Shown here: in pieces, positions 1 through 9,370 of the stretch | Layout: every line of letters begins with the position of its first letter | How positions within the stretch are numbered: position 1 is the stretch's first letter | NCBI RefSeq assembly: GCF_004103715.1 | Contig: NZ_CP035282.1 | Location: forward strand, 3,558,501 to 3,622,500 | DNA: 64,000 nucleotides | DNA from: Acidilutibacter cellobiosedens | GTDB taxonomy: Bacteria > Bacillota > Clostridia > Tissierellales > Acidilutibacteraceae | Reading direction: 5' to 3' | Made by a program: the position numbers and the translations under genes | The notes under the pieces: model-generated | What the model was told of the DNA's origin: nothing | Database searches by the model: none | What the model saw: only the letters and a program-made list of their open reading frames with translations

Positions 1-1
1 G

Positions 2-478
2 GACAGAGAAGAAGTAAAAAAAGTATTTAAAGAGATATTGAGCCTTACAGAAAATAAAACAAAGAAGGGAGCAGTAAAAAGAGCAGAACAATATATATTA
101 AACAATTGGGACGGAATAGAGATAAGAGCAGAAGAAGGGATAGGAATAATAGGATGTAGTACGGAAGGACACGTAAGCCATATATTTTCAAGCCGTTTGA
201 GCAGCAGACCAAAAGGATGGTCAAAAATAGGAGTCGGTAAAATGTCGAAGTTATTAATTTACAAAGGGAACGGAGGGAAAGTATATGATTTAGTAATGGC
301 GCAAAAGATGAAAAGGGAAAAAGAAGAGAAAGAACAGATACAAGATGAATTAATAAAAGAAGCAAGAAGTATTGCGAACAGGTATAATGATACTTGGGAC
401 ATTAGGCCGACAGCAATAGTGAGAGGAGAAAAGACAGGATTATATAACGAAATAAGAGCAATAATGGGTAGAATTTAA
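2..478 (+). CDS. ISLre2-family (UPF0236) transposase, C-terminal part; 5' end outside the window
   Basis: The reading frame is open to the left edge, so only the last ~158 codons are present. The segment GCSTEGHVSHIFSSRLSSRP followed by GWSKIGVGKMSKL matches the conserved C-terminal block of ISLre2-type transposases as I know the family; the tail is rich in Lys/Glu. A TTG at 38 could be taken as a start, but it lies inside the conserved domain, so the true start is upstream of the window. The element's right end probably lies within the next few hundred bases; the stretch near 840-860 (CCCTACAGTAACTTGACTC) looks like the terminal sequence I associate with this family, but I cannot verify this. 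Confidence 0.85.
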   Translation, partial: DREEVKKVFKEILSLTENKTKKGAVKRAEQYILNNWDGIEIRAEEGIGIIGCSTEGHVSHIFSSRLSSRPKGWSKIGVGKMSKLLIYKGNGGKVYDLVMAQKMKREKEEKEQIQDELIKEARSIANRYNDTWDIRPTAIVRGEKTGLYNEIRAIMGRI

Positions 479-611
479 GTAAAGTAAAATAAGAGGTAAG
501 AATAGTTGTAGCAAAAAATAAAAGTTATATAATAGAGTTATAAAGTTAGCATATTAGTTAGAAAACCATAGAGATAAAAGATTTGGCGTAGCGGGCCATT
601 GATATGGAGTA

Positions 612-689
612 GCCTGCATGGTAACCTGTAAAGGAGGGTGGTACGTTTATCTATGGGTTACCCCCTTTATGTACACAAACCATGCAGGC
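612..689. repeat. Long imperfect hairpin downstream of the ISLre2 transposase
   Basis: GCCTGCATGGT at 612-622 is exactly complementary to ACCATGCAGGC at 679-689. Inside these arms GGTAACC/GGTTACC and AAAGGAGGG/CCCCCTTTA also pair, so most of the 78 bases can fold. It lies between the transposase stop and the putative element end and is probably part of the IS non-coding tail. The rest of the 479-955 gap is AT-rich, and I see no convincing gene in it. Confidence 0.6.
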
Positions 690-955
690 AGAGGCTCCAT
701 GTCAATAGCAAATCGGCAACGAAGTAATAAAAAATTTTATACCAAAAGAAATAAAAGGAGAACTTATTTTACAAACATAGGGAATAATTGTATAAAACAA
801 TTTATTTTTTAAAATATGGATGATATCTATATATTTTTTCCCTACAGTAACTTGACTCTATCAATGGGATTGCTTTTGATTGCCAAAAATTTTTAAATGA
901 TATATAATAAATTTATAGGTAAGACTTAAAAATTAAAGAGAAATAGGAGGGAAAA

Positions 956-1222
956 ATGCCGACAATAAGTATGTTTTATGGAATTATAGTTAGAATGTAT
1001 AGAGAGCTTGGAGGAAGACACCATGTACCTCATATACATGTTTTGTACTGTGAAAATGAAGCAATATTTGATTTTGACGGAAACATAATTGACGGCAATA
1101 TCCCAAGAAAACAGCAACAATTAACCATTGCCTGGATATTAATACATCAGGAAGAATTGAAAGCTAACTGGCAGCTTTTATTAAATGGTGAAGAATTTTT
1201 TAAGATTGAACCCCTAAGATAG
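956..1222 (+). CDS. DUF4160 domain protein (88 aa)
   Basis: A small protein beginning MPTISMFYGIIVRMY, followed by HHVPHIHVLY, the histidine-rich signature of DUF4160. The start ATG is preceded by a good ribosome binding site (AGGAGG around 946-951). The gene sits 15 bases ahead of a DUF2442 gene. DUF4160 and DUF2442 genes are commonly adjacent in bacteria and have been suggested to form toxin-antitoxin-like pairs. No biochemical function is established that I can rely on, so the pairing is the main clue. The stop codon is TAG, one of several genes here that show TAG is an ordinary stop. Confidence 0.85.
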   Translation: MPTISMFYGIIVRMYRELGGRHHVPHIHVLYCENEAIFDFDGNIIDGNIPRKQQQLTIAWILIHQEELKANWQLLLNGEEFFKIEPLR

Positions 1223-1237
1223 AAATGGAGGCGCGCT

Positions 1238-1480
1238 ATGTATCCAAGACCTAAAGAAGTTGAATATATTAATGAGTATAAATTACTTGTAACTTTTGAT
1301 AACATGGAAAAGCGTATATTTAATGCAGAAGAACTGTTAAATGACAAGTGGTTTGTTTCATTAAAAAACAAAGGTATATTTAAGAATGCAAGAATTAAAT
1401 ATAAAACGTTGGAATGGCCAAACGGTGTGGACATATGTCCAGATGATTTATATGAATTAAGCAAGCCTTTCATTAATTAA
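1238..1480 (+). CDS. DUF2442 domain protein (80 aa)
   Basis: The sequence YPRPKEVEYINEYKLLVTFD and the C-terminal pattern LEWPNGVDICPDDLYE are typical of DUF2442. The gene begins 15 bases after the DUF4160 stop, with GGAGGCGCGCT just upstream of its ATG, so the two are almost certainly co-transcribed. Its normal family length is about 80-90 residues, so it appears complete. The likely role is partner of the preceding protein; which of the two might be toxic cannot be decided from sequence. Confidence 0.85.
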   Translation: MYPRPKEVEYINEYKLLVTFDNMEKRIFNAEELLNDKWFVSLKNKGIFKNARIKYKTLEWPNGVDICPDDLYELSKPFIN

Positions 1481-1560
1481 AAATACTGTGTGAACGCTGA
1501 CTTCATGCAGTACGAAAGAATATTCCGAACTGCATCTATTTTGTACTAATGACACAAGTT

Positions 1561-1609
1561 ATCAGACCGAAGAAGATAAACTGTTTGTCTTTTTCGGTCT
1601 GATTTTTTA
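1561..1609 (+). terminator. Intrinsic terminator after the DUF4160/DUF2442 pair
   Basis: ATCAGACCGAA (1561-1571) pairs with TTCGGTCTGAT (1593-1603), an 11-bp stem followed by a T-run. Confidence 0.85.
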
Positions 1610-1700
1610 TGTTATACTAATTTATAAACGAGTAATATAACAAATAAATAAACAAGAATTTGAAGTACATATTATCTATATAACAGGAGGCGAATAAATA

Positions 1701-2213
1701 TTGCTTGTATTAGTAAAACTCAGCAACGAATATCGTACTCATTTAAATGAAATGATGGATGAATGGTTCTTGGCAAAGGAAAAGATTGTCCCTTATTCAA
1801 TTAGACGAATAGACTATAAAGATTTTGAAAAATATCTTCAAGGCTTTGAAGAGGAGGAACATGGTGTTCCCGGCTTTGTTCCCGCTACAACTTTTTTTGG
1901 GTTAGATACGGAGCGAAATATATTTATAGGTGCTGTGAATATTCGTCATCATCTTAATGAGTCGCTTCTTCTAAATGGAGGTCACATTGGAGATGGCGTC
2001 AGACCATCCGAAAGACGAAAAGGATATGCTACAAAGATGATTGCATTAGCATTGGATGAATGTAGAAAATTAGGAATTGATAGAGTGCTAATGGTTTGTG
2101 ATAAAAGCAATATTGGTTCTGCTAAAAGCATCATAAACAACGGCGGTGTTTTGGAGAATGAAATTGAAATTGATGGCAATGTTGAGCAGCGATACTGGAT
2201 ATCTCTTATATAA
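1701..2213 (+). CDS. GNAT-family N-acetyltransferase
   Basis: A 170-residue protein with the GNAT fold pattern: substrate-binding N-terminal half, then GGHIGDGVRPSERRKGYATKM (the acetyl-CoA pyrophosphate loop, an R/Q-x-x-G-x-G/A variant, around residues 94-114) and a C-terminal GSAKSIINNGGV helix typical of the RimJ/RimL-like branch. The TTG at 1701 is used as start because AGGAGG lies at 1685-1690, ten bases upstream, and no in-frame ATG follows until residue 18. It stands alone between a terminator and a broken methyltransferase. The substrate cannot be told from the sequence. Confidence 0.85.
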   Translation: MLVLVKLSNEYRTHLNEMMDEWFLAKEKIVPYSIRRIDYKDFEKYLQGFEEEEHGVPGFVPATTFFGLDTERNIFIGAVNIRHHLNESLLLNGGHIGDGVRPSERRKGYATKMIALALDECRKLGIDRVLMVCDKSNIGSAKSIINNGGVLENEIEIDGNVEQRYWISLI

Positions 2214-2315
2214 ATGCATTGGTTCTCATTGTGTGGATGTAGTAGAATAATATCACTTTTCAATCCTTGTATTATTTGTATATGTATAGATAAAAATATT
2301 TATTTATAGGGAAGG

Positions 2316-2855
2316 ATGAATACTTATGGGAGATATGTTAAAATTTGTAAATGAGCAAGAAAGAGTAAAAAGCATCCCCCTTTTGACTTAACAATGTGGA
2401 TCTTGATTGCTGGCTGGTGCGGCAGTATTCTGATTTCTTATTATTTCCGAAGCAAGGATGTCAGTGAAGAAATTCGAAATAAGCTTATGCCTCACTGTTT
2501 CTATTATATTGGAATTGTATTTTTAATTGGAGGAACATTATTTAGAGATTTATCAGTGTAGACACTAAAAAGAGCATTTACTTTGAATGTACAGACAGAC
2601 AAAGAACAGCAGCTTATTCAAATCGGTCCCTATCGTATTATCAGAAACCCTGCATATACCGGAAGTATCATAAGCTTGTTAGGTATATCTTTTTGTTTAA
2701 GGAGTGTTTATTCACCTTTGATAGTTTTAGCTTTATGTCTGCTGTGTTATGGGATACGAATAAGAAAAGAAGAAACTGAGTTAGCAAATCATTTTGGAAA
2801 AGAATTTCAGGAGTATGCAGAAAGAACGTGGAGGCTGTTTCCTCTTATTTATTAG
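2316..2855 (+). pseudogene. Isoprenylcysteine carboxyl-methyltransferase (ICMT) family protein, broken
   Basis: The C-terminal part from 2583 has the ICMT/PEMT family hallmarks: GPYRIIRNPAYTGSI, then hydrophobic segments and a charged EETELANHFGKEFQEY motif near the end. The same frame is open back to 2394 (MWILIAGWCGS, two membrane segments) except for a TAG at 2559-2561, at a place where family members have Trp before T-L-R/K-R-A-F-T; TGG to TAG is the simplest explanation. Farther upstream, candidate starts at 2316 and 2326 run into stops within about 22 codons, so a frameshift is also likely. These are normally small integral membrane methyltransferases. Probably inactive. Confidence 0.75.
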
Positions 2856-2924
2856 TCGTAACTATTTCAATTTAATTTTTTATAATAAAAAGTTAAATTG
2901 AACAAACGATACATATGTTTCACC

Positions 2925-2960
2925 AAAATAAGTCAATTACAATTGTAATTGACTTATTTT
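2925..2960. terminator. Perfect 36-base palindrome, probable bidirectional terminator
   Basis: AAAATAAGTCAATTACAA is followed immediately by its exact reverse complement, ending in TTTT. It lies just after the broken methyltransferase. Confidence 0.7.
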
Positions 2961-3165
2961 GTATGCCCGACATTGGACGATAAAAGTCCGTTATAGGGCC
3001 TGGCAGTCGCAATCAAAAGAAGGTGTAAAAGTAATTTTCTTTTTACTTACATAAATTTTACACATTCTTTATAATAATGTGATATTAGATCTTAGATTTC
3101 ATTGATATTATTTATTTGATTACCAGTAAGATTCAATATAAAAAAGGAAGGGATGAAAAATAAGA

Positions 3166-5187
3166 ATGAAAAATCAAAAATCAAAAACTACATCCATTTT
3201 AGCGAAAGTACTGATTTGTGTTATGGTGCTCGGCATTGCACAAACTGTCTTGGCAGCTACCGTTCATTACAATGACGGCAGTACCGTAGGTAGCAGCGCC
3301 GAATGGCAGGCATGGACTGAGGAATGGAAGAGCGTAGCCGTGGACTTCACGAAAGTTTCCCTCACCCCAGGCACTAATGAAACCGAGCTCAACTTTGCTT
3401 GGTACAGCAAGGACGATGGCAAACCAGCCACTCCTGTGGTTCATTTTGGAACCAGTAAAACCGATCTGCAGTCTTTCACCGGGACTTCATCTACCGTAGA
3501 TACCAGCCTTACCAACAAAGTGGCATATGTCTATAACCACGTGGTCATTACCGGACTTAAGGAAAACACCACTTACTATTACACTGTTGAAAAAAATGGC
3601 GTTCAGACTGATCCTGCGACCTATAAGACCGGCAGCTTCTCCACCGTACGTATGCTGTACGTAGGTGATCCTCAGATCGGCGCTTCTAAAGGCCAGCCTC
3701 AGGGCAGCGACAAACTGGTGGCCGACAGCGGCGTAGCCAACACCGCTGCTCGAAACGACAGCTTTGGCTGGAACAGAACACTAGAAATTGCCACCGTTCA
3801 GAACCCGGACCTTAACTTTATGATTTCCGCCGGTGATCAGGTCAACAAGACAGGAAACCCAAAGGAAGAGGAATACGCAGGCTATCTGTATCCTGAGGTA
3901 CTTTCTGGTTTACCTGTGGCCACTACCATTGGCAACCACGATTCCTTGAATCCCGACTATACTTATCACTTCAATAACCCCAACGCCACGAACTACGGCG
4001 TCACCCAAGCCGGCGGCGATTACTATTATTCTTATGGCGACGGCCTGTTCATCGTTTTAAATACCAACAACTATAACGGTGCCGAACATGAAAAAGCCAT
4101 TGCCGAGGCTGTGTCCTCAGATCCCGACGCTACTTGGAGAGTGGTAACTATCCATTAGGATATATATGGCTCCGGCTATGACCATTCTGACACCGACGGC
4201 ATGATTCTCCGTACCCAACTTACTCCCATCTTCGACAAATATGACATCGATGTGGTGCTCCAAGGTCACGACCATACCTACAGCAGGTCCAAGCTACTCT
4301 ACAGTGACGGCCTCACCCACGACAATTACTCTATGCCTTTGAATGCAGAAGGCACCGACTACGACTGGGATCATGCTCAGAACACGGCCACTGGCGAACT
4401 CTACACCTTATGGCCTGAAAAGGACAAAGCTGAGCAGGCTGCTTCCAAGAAAAAATTTGTGGACGGCAGCAAGTGCTACACAATCGAGACCACCGCAGGC
4501 AACACGGTCATCGATCCCAAGGGAACCTTGTATATGACTGCCAACTCCGCCTCCGGTTCCAAGTTTTATGAACTGATTTCCTCCCAGCAAGACTTCATCG
4601 CTGCCAGGAGCCAAAACTGGCTGCCCAGTTACTCCGTTATCACCATGACCGGCGACAGTTTTTCTATCGACACATATCAGATTCTTGATACCGACAAGAC
4701 GGAAAAGATTGACAGTACCTTCACCATTCAGAAAACCGGCACTACCACATCTTCTGACACCGCTCTTACCCGTGCTGAAGCCGTCACCCGCCTTTACAAC
4801 ACAGCCGGCGCTCCTGACGTATCTGCAGCGGCTTCCTTCACCGATGTATCATCAGACACTTCATATACCAAAGCTGTGACCTGGGCCAAATCCAATAACA
4901 TCTTGAAAGGCGTGGCTTCTGGCATCTTTGCACCCGACCAGAAACTCACCCGTGCGCAACTTGCTACTATATTATACCGCTATGCGCAGGCAAAGGGCAT
5001 CTCTACATCTGTATCTGGCACGAAGTTTTCTTCCAGTTCCGATGCAGCCTCCGTTCCCGCTTGGGCTAAAACAGCTCTCCAGTTCTCTATGGATGCCGGG
5101 CTATTAAATGGCTCTACTGTAAACGCAAATGGAGACGTTACCGCCACTGCCATGGACTTTGCCCTAACCAAGTTGGGCGAGCAATAA
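3166..5187 (+). pseudogene. Secreted metallophosphoesterase with SLH domains, interrupted by an in-frame TAG
   Basis: Codon 1 is ATG with AAGGAAGGG upstream. A signal peptide (about residues 1-31, ending VLA-A) is followed by a fibronectin-like purple-acid-phosphatase N-terminal domain and a calcineurin-like phosphoesterase core: YVGDPQIG, SAGDQVNK, TIGNHDS and, after the stop, VVLQGHDHTYSRS. A TAG at 4156-4158 cuts the core between VVTIH and DIYGSGYDH; the same frame continues without another stop to 5187, and Gln (CAG) would fit. The C-terminus carries S-layer homology repeats (LTRAEAVTRLY, FAPDQKLTRAQLATILYRYA) for cell-wall anchoring. Base composition is clearly richer in GC than the neighbours, suggesting transfer. 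If TAG is read through it would be a ~673-residue enzyme; otherwise two inactive halves. Confidence 0.85.
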
Positions 5188-5260
5188 TTTTCTTTTGTAC
5201 CAATAAGGAAAAAAAGTTTCTCTAAAGGTGGACTCGTCTGCGGAGAAACATCTTATTTTC

Positions 5261-5294
5261 AGACGGCTGGGCAGCCTTTGCCACCCAGCCGTCT
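5261..5294 (+). terminator. GC-rich hairpin after the metallophosphoesterase gene
   Basis: AGACGGCTGGG (5261-5271) pairs with CCCAGCCGTCT (5284-5294). The T-run is weak (AGTATTCTTTC), so termination is likely but not certain. Confidence 0.6.
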
Positions 5295-5320
5295 AGTATT
5301 CTTTCACAGAAAGCGAGGAG

Positions 5321-6057
5321 ATGCACATGGAACGCAAAAATATCAAACGTTTTGGACTGCGATGGGGACTGCCTGTTCTGCTGGCACTGGTTCTGATTCT
5401 GCTGGTGGTCCGACTTAATCAGGTAGAAAAAACGGAGATAATTTCCCGGGCTGGCCAGACATTTGAAACCGGTGTGGTCACGGAAATTCTTGAGGACAAT
5501 ATGCAGGAGGATGGCACCCGGGTCGGTCAGCAGACGGTGGTAGTTCGGATGACCAGCGGCGTGAAAAAAGGTCAGCTGCCTCCGGCGTTACCGGCTGGAA
5601 CGTATTGGATATTGAGAATCTGCTTACGCTCTGGGAAACCAATGAGATTCAGGTGGGCGAGCTACTGTTCTCCGGTCTGCTCATTTCTTCCTTGGGTTCG
5701 GTGATAGACATCGCGGTGTCCATTGGCAGCGCTATGTACGAACTGTGCGTCCAGAACCCAAATATCCAGCGGCAAGAGCTGTTCCACGCTGGTATGCGGA
5801 TCGGCCGGGACATGATGGGTACCGACAGCAACACTCTAATTCTGGCTTTCGCCGGCAGCAGCATCTCCATGTTGGTGCTGGATTACGCTTACGATCTTCC
5901 TTGGTTGCAGATTATAAACTCCAACAACATCGGTATTGCCATCATGCAAGGCTTATCCGGCAGCTTCGGCATCATTTTGAGCGTACCTGCCACCGTACTG
6001 CTGGCGTCATACATCTACACGGGAAAAAGAAAAGCAGGAAATGCCAAGGAAGATTAG
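5321..6057 (+). pseudogene. YibE/F-like membrane protein with internal deletion and frameshift
   Basis: The first piece (5321 to about 5577) has one N-terminal membrane segment and the extracellular region typical of YibE/F proteins. After GVKKGQ the frame changes, and from about 5583 the other frame reads GVTGWNVLDIENLLTLWETNE, GSVIDIAVSIGSAMYELC and later membrane segments to the end (GKRKAGNAKED). Family members are roughly 350-400 residues; here the central membrane portion is missing, so a deletion with frame loss around 5575-5585 is the best reading. The gene shares the high GC of the preceding phosphatase gene and probably arrived with it. Its normal function is poorly known. Confidence 0.75.
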
Positions 6058-6149
6058 TGACGCGGCATCTTTTTTATCCAGTTAGCCCGAAAATAGAGCA
6101 AAAGGGCTTACCCCTCGTGATTCGAACCCAACAAAATATTTTATTTAAA

Positions 6150-6179
6150 GAAGCCAATTCTTAAGGGTTGGCTTCTTTT
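6150..6179 (+). terminator. Intrinsic terminator
   Basis: GAAGCCAA (6150-6157) pairs with TTGGCTTC (6168-6175), followed by TTTT. It overlaps the first codons of the next open frame, which argues against a start at 6168. Confidence 0.75.
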
Positions 6180-6494
6180 GATTTATATAGTAAAATAGCA
6201 AATATATTGCAATTGGTACTGTATGCTGTCGTTCCACTTTTAGGATGTATGGTAACTACACTTTGGTCTATCCGAAAGTGTAAACGGAATGTACTGCAAA
6301 TCAGTATTATAGTGTGTTTAGGTACAAGCATATTTGCCGATTGCTTAGCTCATTGGACACCTAGATTGTACGAATTATCCGCGCTTGGACTATGGATGGT
6401 CACTTTTATTGTATTTACTTGTTTTTTTGTCAGAGAAGTCTATCTTCTGATTAAAATTAGAAAGGATGGAAAAATGTATAGAACTATCGCTTGA
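6168..6494 (+). CDS. Small hypothetical membrane protein, N-terminus uncertain
   Basis: The frame encodes up to 108 residues with three hydrophobic segments (LVLYAVVPLLGCMVTTLW, then IIVCLGTSIFA, then WMVTFIVFTCFFV) and a basic C-terminus. The formal TTG start at 6168 lies within a terminator hairpin and has no ribosome binding site, so the gene may start at an internal codon such as ATG 6249 or may be a truncated remnant. It overlaps the following ABC ATPase by 29 bases, so it was probably translated with it. I do not recognise the family. Confidence 0.5.
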   Translation: MASFDLYSKIANILQLVLYAVVPLLGCMVTTLWSIRKCKRNVLQISIIVCLGTSIFADCLAHWTPRLYELSALGLWMVTFIVFTCFFVREVYLLIKIRKDGKMYRTIA

Positions 6495-7353
6495 CCGATT
6501 GACAAAACAATTTGGCCCTAAAATTGCTGTTGACTGTATCACTGCCAGCTTATCTCCGGTGGTTTATGGGTTGTTGGGAGCGAATGGAGCGGGTAAAACC
6601 ACTCTGATGCGTATGCTATGCGGGATACTGGAGCCTTCGTCCGGTGAAATCCTATTTAATGGGCAAAACATTATAGATATGGGACCTCGGTATCGAAATA
6701 TTCTCGGCTATTTGCCGCAAGATTTTGGTTATTATCCAGATTATATGGCACAGGAATTTCTGATGTATATTGCAGCACTGAAAGGTATACAACGTCGAGC
6801 AGCCAGTAAGCGTTCAGAAGAATTGTTAAACATTGCAGATTTGAGCAACGTATCTGGAAAGAAAGTTAAAACATTTTCAGGTGGAATGCGCCAGCGTCTT
6901 GGGATTGCACAGGCTCTCTTAAATAATCTTAAAGTATTGGTTCTGGATGAACCAACTGCTGGACTTGACCCCAAAGAACGTGTTCGTTTTCGTAATTTGA
7001 TTGCTGACTTTGCCAGCGATAGAATTGTTCTGCTGTCCACGCATATCGTATCGGACATTGAGGCAATTGCAGATAAGGTGTTTCTCATGAAAAAGGGAAT
7101 CTTTTTGCTCCAAGGCACTATCCCGGAGTTGGTTCAAAAAGCTGATGGAAAGGTCTAGAAATTAACGATTTCTGCACAGGAAGCAAGAAAATGGGAAGGA
7201 ACTGTTACCGTTGCAAATCTGCGACATAACAAAGAACAGGTCGTTCTTCGAATTATATCCGCAACACAGCCAGCGCCGGATGTTATGCCTTGTGAAGCTA
7301 CTTTAGAGGACTTGTACCTGTACTATTGCCCAACCGAGGATGGAGCGAAATAA
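6466..7353 (+). pseudogene. ABC transporter ATP-binding protein with in-frame TAG near the C-terminus
   Basis: The N-terminal 230 residues hold a complete nucleotide-binding domain: Walker A GANGAGKT, Q-loop LPQDFGYYPDY, signature FSGGMRQRLG, Walker B VLVLDEPTAGLDP and the switch His in LLSTHIVSD. A TAG at 7156-7158 follows ADGKV, where relatives have Trp, and the same frame continues through KLTISAQEARKWEG to LEDLYLYY and a TAA at 7351-7353, the usual C-terminal extension of this exporter type. The catalytic domain is intact, but the permease partner downstream is only a fragment, so the transporter is probably dead. An antibiotic or peptide exporter is the likely ancestral role. Confidence 0.8.
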
Positions 7354-7356
7354 AGG

Positions 7357-7626
7357 TTGAAAAGCAATTTTTCCTCGTTACTGGCAAGTTTAGCGGTGGT
7401 ATATGTTCCAATGGCAATCGCTCAGTTTATCCCGTTGTGGGCACAAAAGTTACTCGATTTACTTCCTTTTGTGGGGAATTCTACTGATATATTCCGTACA
7501 AACGCATATCACCTGTTTGGAAAAATAGTATGGTCGCCCTACTTGCTGATAATCGTCCCTGTATGTATAGGTCTGCTGTGCATTCCCATTACTATCAATC
7601 GTTGGTCACAGAGAATAAAGGTATGA
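7357..7626 (+). pseudogene. ABC transporter permease, C-terminal fragment
   Basis: About 88 codons with two membrane segments (SSLLASLAVVYVPMAIAQFI and SPYLLIIVPVCIGLLCIPI) joined by LDLLPFVGNSTDIFRTNAYHLFG, then a basic tail. This looks like the last part of the membrane subunit that normally follows this type of ATPase. The N-terminal part is absent: the frame opens only three bases after the ATPase stop and has no ribosome binding site, so a deletion has joined the two genes. Confidence 0.65.
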
Positions 7627-8097
7627 CGAAAGGCAAAGCCCTTAGCATGATAAAAAACATAGTGGGAATAATCTTCGCACTCATTCGAGAATCTATCCTG
7701 ACTTGCAGGATATGTTCGATAACGCCAGGGCTGATGGAGTATATACCTAATAGTGGAGGCCAGGTGTTGTTGTAAATGTAGTTGAAGAAGCTGCAGATAG
7801 CAGTTATAGAAAAAGAGGAGAAAAAGCATCATATATGGACAGAATAAGTAAACAAGCCGTATAGTACAACCTGAACTTAAAAAATGTAAAGGGATATAGA
7901 GTTAAATAATGTAAGTAACATTTACTTAAATAACTAAGACGGAAATGGTATAATAAGAAAATGAAGAACAATATAGTTTTTAATATTTTGTAAAAACAAA
8001 TCTCTATTTAATTTATGATGATTTCTGTCTTTCAAATTAATTGATGATATTGAACAGGCGGACAAAGAATGTGGTAGTTTCGGATGTAATTTAGATT
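7627..8097. other. Stretch without a supportable gene
   Basis: AT-rich with short overlapping frames. One frame near 7680-7760 reads IYPDLQDMFDNARADGVYT, which looks like a scrap of a coding sequence with stops on either side; I cannot assign it. No terminator or RNA gene is evident. Confidence 0.4.
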
Positions 8098-8111
8098 AGG
8101 AGGTGTATCTT

Positions 8112-9083
8112 ATGACACGAAAAATTACGGTATTTTTAGTGAGTTTAGTGCTGTTAGTGAGTTTTACCGTCCCCGCGTTTTCAAGTACGGATTTCGGTGA
8201 TATTTTATATCATTGGGGGATACCTTTCATTGTAGAAATGAAAAATCTTGGCATTGTGAGAGGCTATGAGGGCGGCAATTTTTATCCGGATAATACTATA
8301 ACTCGGGCAGAATTTTCGGTGTTGCTGTCAAGACTAATTAAAATTCCGGCGTCATATGAGCCTGCAAGCAAATTCTATGATGTTGGCGGTAGAGATTGGT
8401 TTAATCGTGAAGTGGTATTTTTAGCAGACAATGACATATTAAATGACGAACCAGAAGGTTTTGGAATGAAACCGATGTTTAGACCGAATGACAACATAAC
8501 TCGTGAAGATATGGGGATTATTCTTAATAGATTTGGCAATAAGTATATTCTCCAATGGGGCAATGCCGTTGGAACCGATGTTAATGTATATAACGATGTT
8601 GGGGATATTTCTCCTTACGCATTGGAAAGTGTGCAAAAGGTTATTGATAATGAGTTGATGACAGGTTATGGTTGTGTTGCTGATGGCGATTTTATGTGGA
8701 AACCTAAAAAAGAAGTAACTCGTGCAGAAGCAACGAAAGTTATTGCAGAACTATACCATAAATTGAATGCTATTTCTAATTATACAATCGAAATTCCCGA
8801 TGAAATAAGGGACATTGTAACTACAAAAACTTATGTTGACAGCTGGAATGGCAGTGGCGAAGCCATAATATCTGTTTATCATAAAGGGACCAATGAGAAA
8901 AACCACGAAATGGGATTTGTTTTCGATATTGTAAGACATAAGCATAACGAGCTTGATAAAATTACTGATATAGCAGAAAATATCGGTGGTATAACGCCTT
9001 TCGCTTACGATGATAATTATTACTATTCCTTGGAAATTCCAACTGACGTGCAATTTGATATAAATGTGCTCTTCGGCAAGTAA
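8112..9083 (+). CDS. S-layer-homology domain surface protein
   Basis: A signal peptide (MTRKITVFLVSLVLLVSF, cleavage near FSS) is followed by three SLH repeats: GNFYPDNTITRAEFSVLLSR, then MFRPNDNITREDMGIILNRF and FMWKPKKEVTRAEATKVIAE. SLH repeats bind secondary cell-wall polymers, so the protein is expected on the cell surface. The last ~100 residues (from TIEIPDEIRDIV) form a domain I do not recognise. The frame is open from a GTG at 8103, but AGGAGG at 8098-8103 is correctly spaced for the ATG at 8112, which is the start chosen. It is monocistronic, with a terminator right after it. Confidence 0.85.
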   Translation: MTRKITVFLVSLVLLVSFTVPAFSSTDFGDILYHWGIPFIVEMKNLGIVRGYEGGNFYPDNTITRAEFSVLLSRLIKIPASYEPASKFYDVGGRDWFNREVVFLADNDILNDEPEGFGMKPMFRPNDNITREDMGIILNRFGNKYILQWGNAVGTDVNVYNDVGDISPYALESVQKVIDNELMTGYGCVADGDFMWKPKKEVTRAEATKVIAELYHKLNAISNYTIEIPDEIRDIVTTKTYVDSWNGSGEAIISVYHKGTNEKNHEMGFVFDIVRHKHNELDKITDIAENIGGITPFAYDDNYYYSLEIPTDVQFDINVLFGK

Positions 9084-9122
9084 AATACCTACATCCATTT
9101 CGTCAGTATCAGATAGTGAAAA

Positions 9123-9150
9123 AGTCCTCCATGAAGAGGACTCTTTTTTA
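9123..9150 (+). terminator. Intrinsic terminator after the SLH protein
   Basis: AGTCCTC (9123-9129) pairs with GAGGACT (9136-9142), followed by CTTTTTTTA. Confidence 0.9.
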
Positions 9151-9370
9151 TTGACCTGAATAGCCAGGTCCCTGGTACCGCTAAACATATGTCACGAGTC
9201 GAACCGACACTTATTTTTTCTTTTTCTATTCAGCTTTTTAGACTATAATATTTATTTTGGGAGGTACGAAACCATCTGATGTCAACATGCAAACGCAAAG
9301 ACAACCTGTTTTGTATGCCCATTCTAAAGTCTGCATTTAAAACGAATTAAGTATAAATTACAGTATACTA

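Noticed and set aside
926-1473. Minus-strand frames opposite the DUF4160/DUF2442 genes.
   Set aside because: They are rich in Ser/Leu/Phe with no ribosome binding sites and lie fully opposite recognised genes; shadows.
6100-6140. tRNA T-arm-like sequence (reverse of ATTCGAACCC).
   Set aside because: GGGTTCGAAT is present on the minus strand, but the T-stem does not pair and no acceptor, D or anticodon arms can be formed.
5745-6164. 139-codon frame overlapping the YibE/F remnant.
   Set aside because: Arg/His/Pro-rich out-of-frame translation of the YibE/F C-terminus; no start signal.
7530-7775. 81-codon ORF after the permease fragment.
   Set aside because: It begins out of frame within the permease fragment, has no ribosome binding site and shows no recognisable domain.
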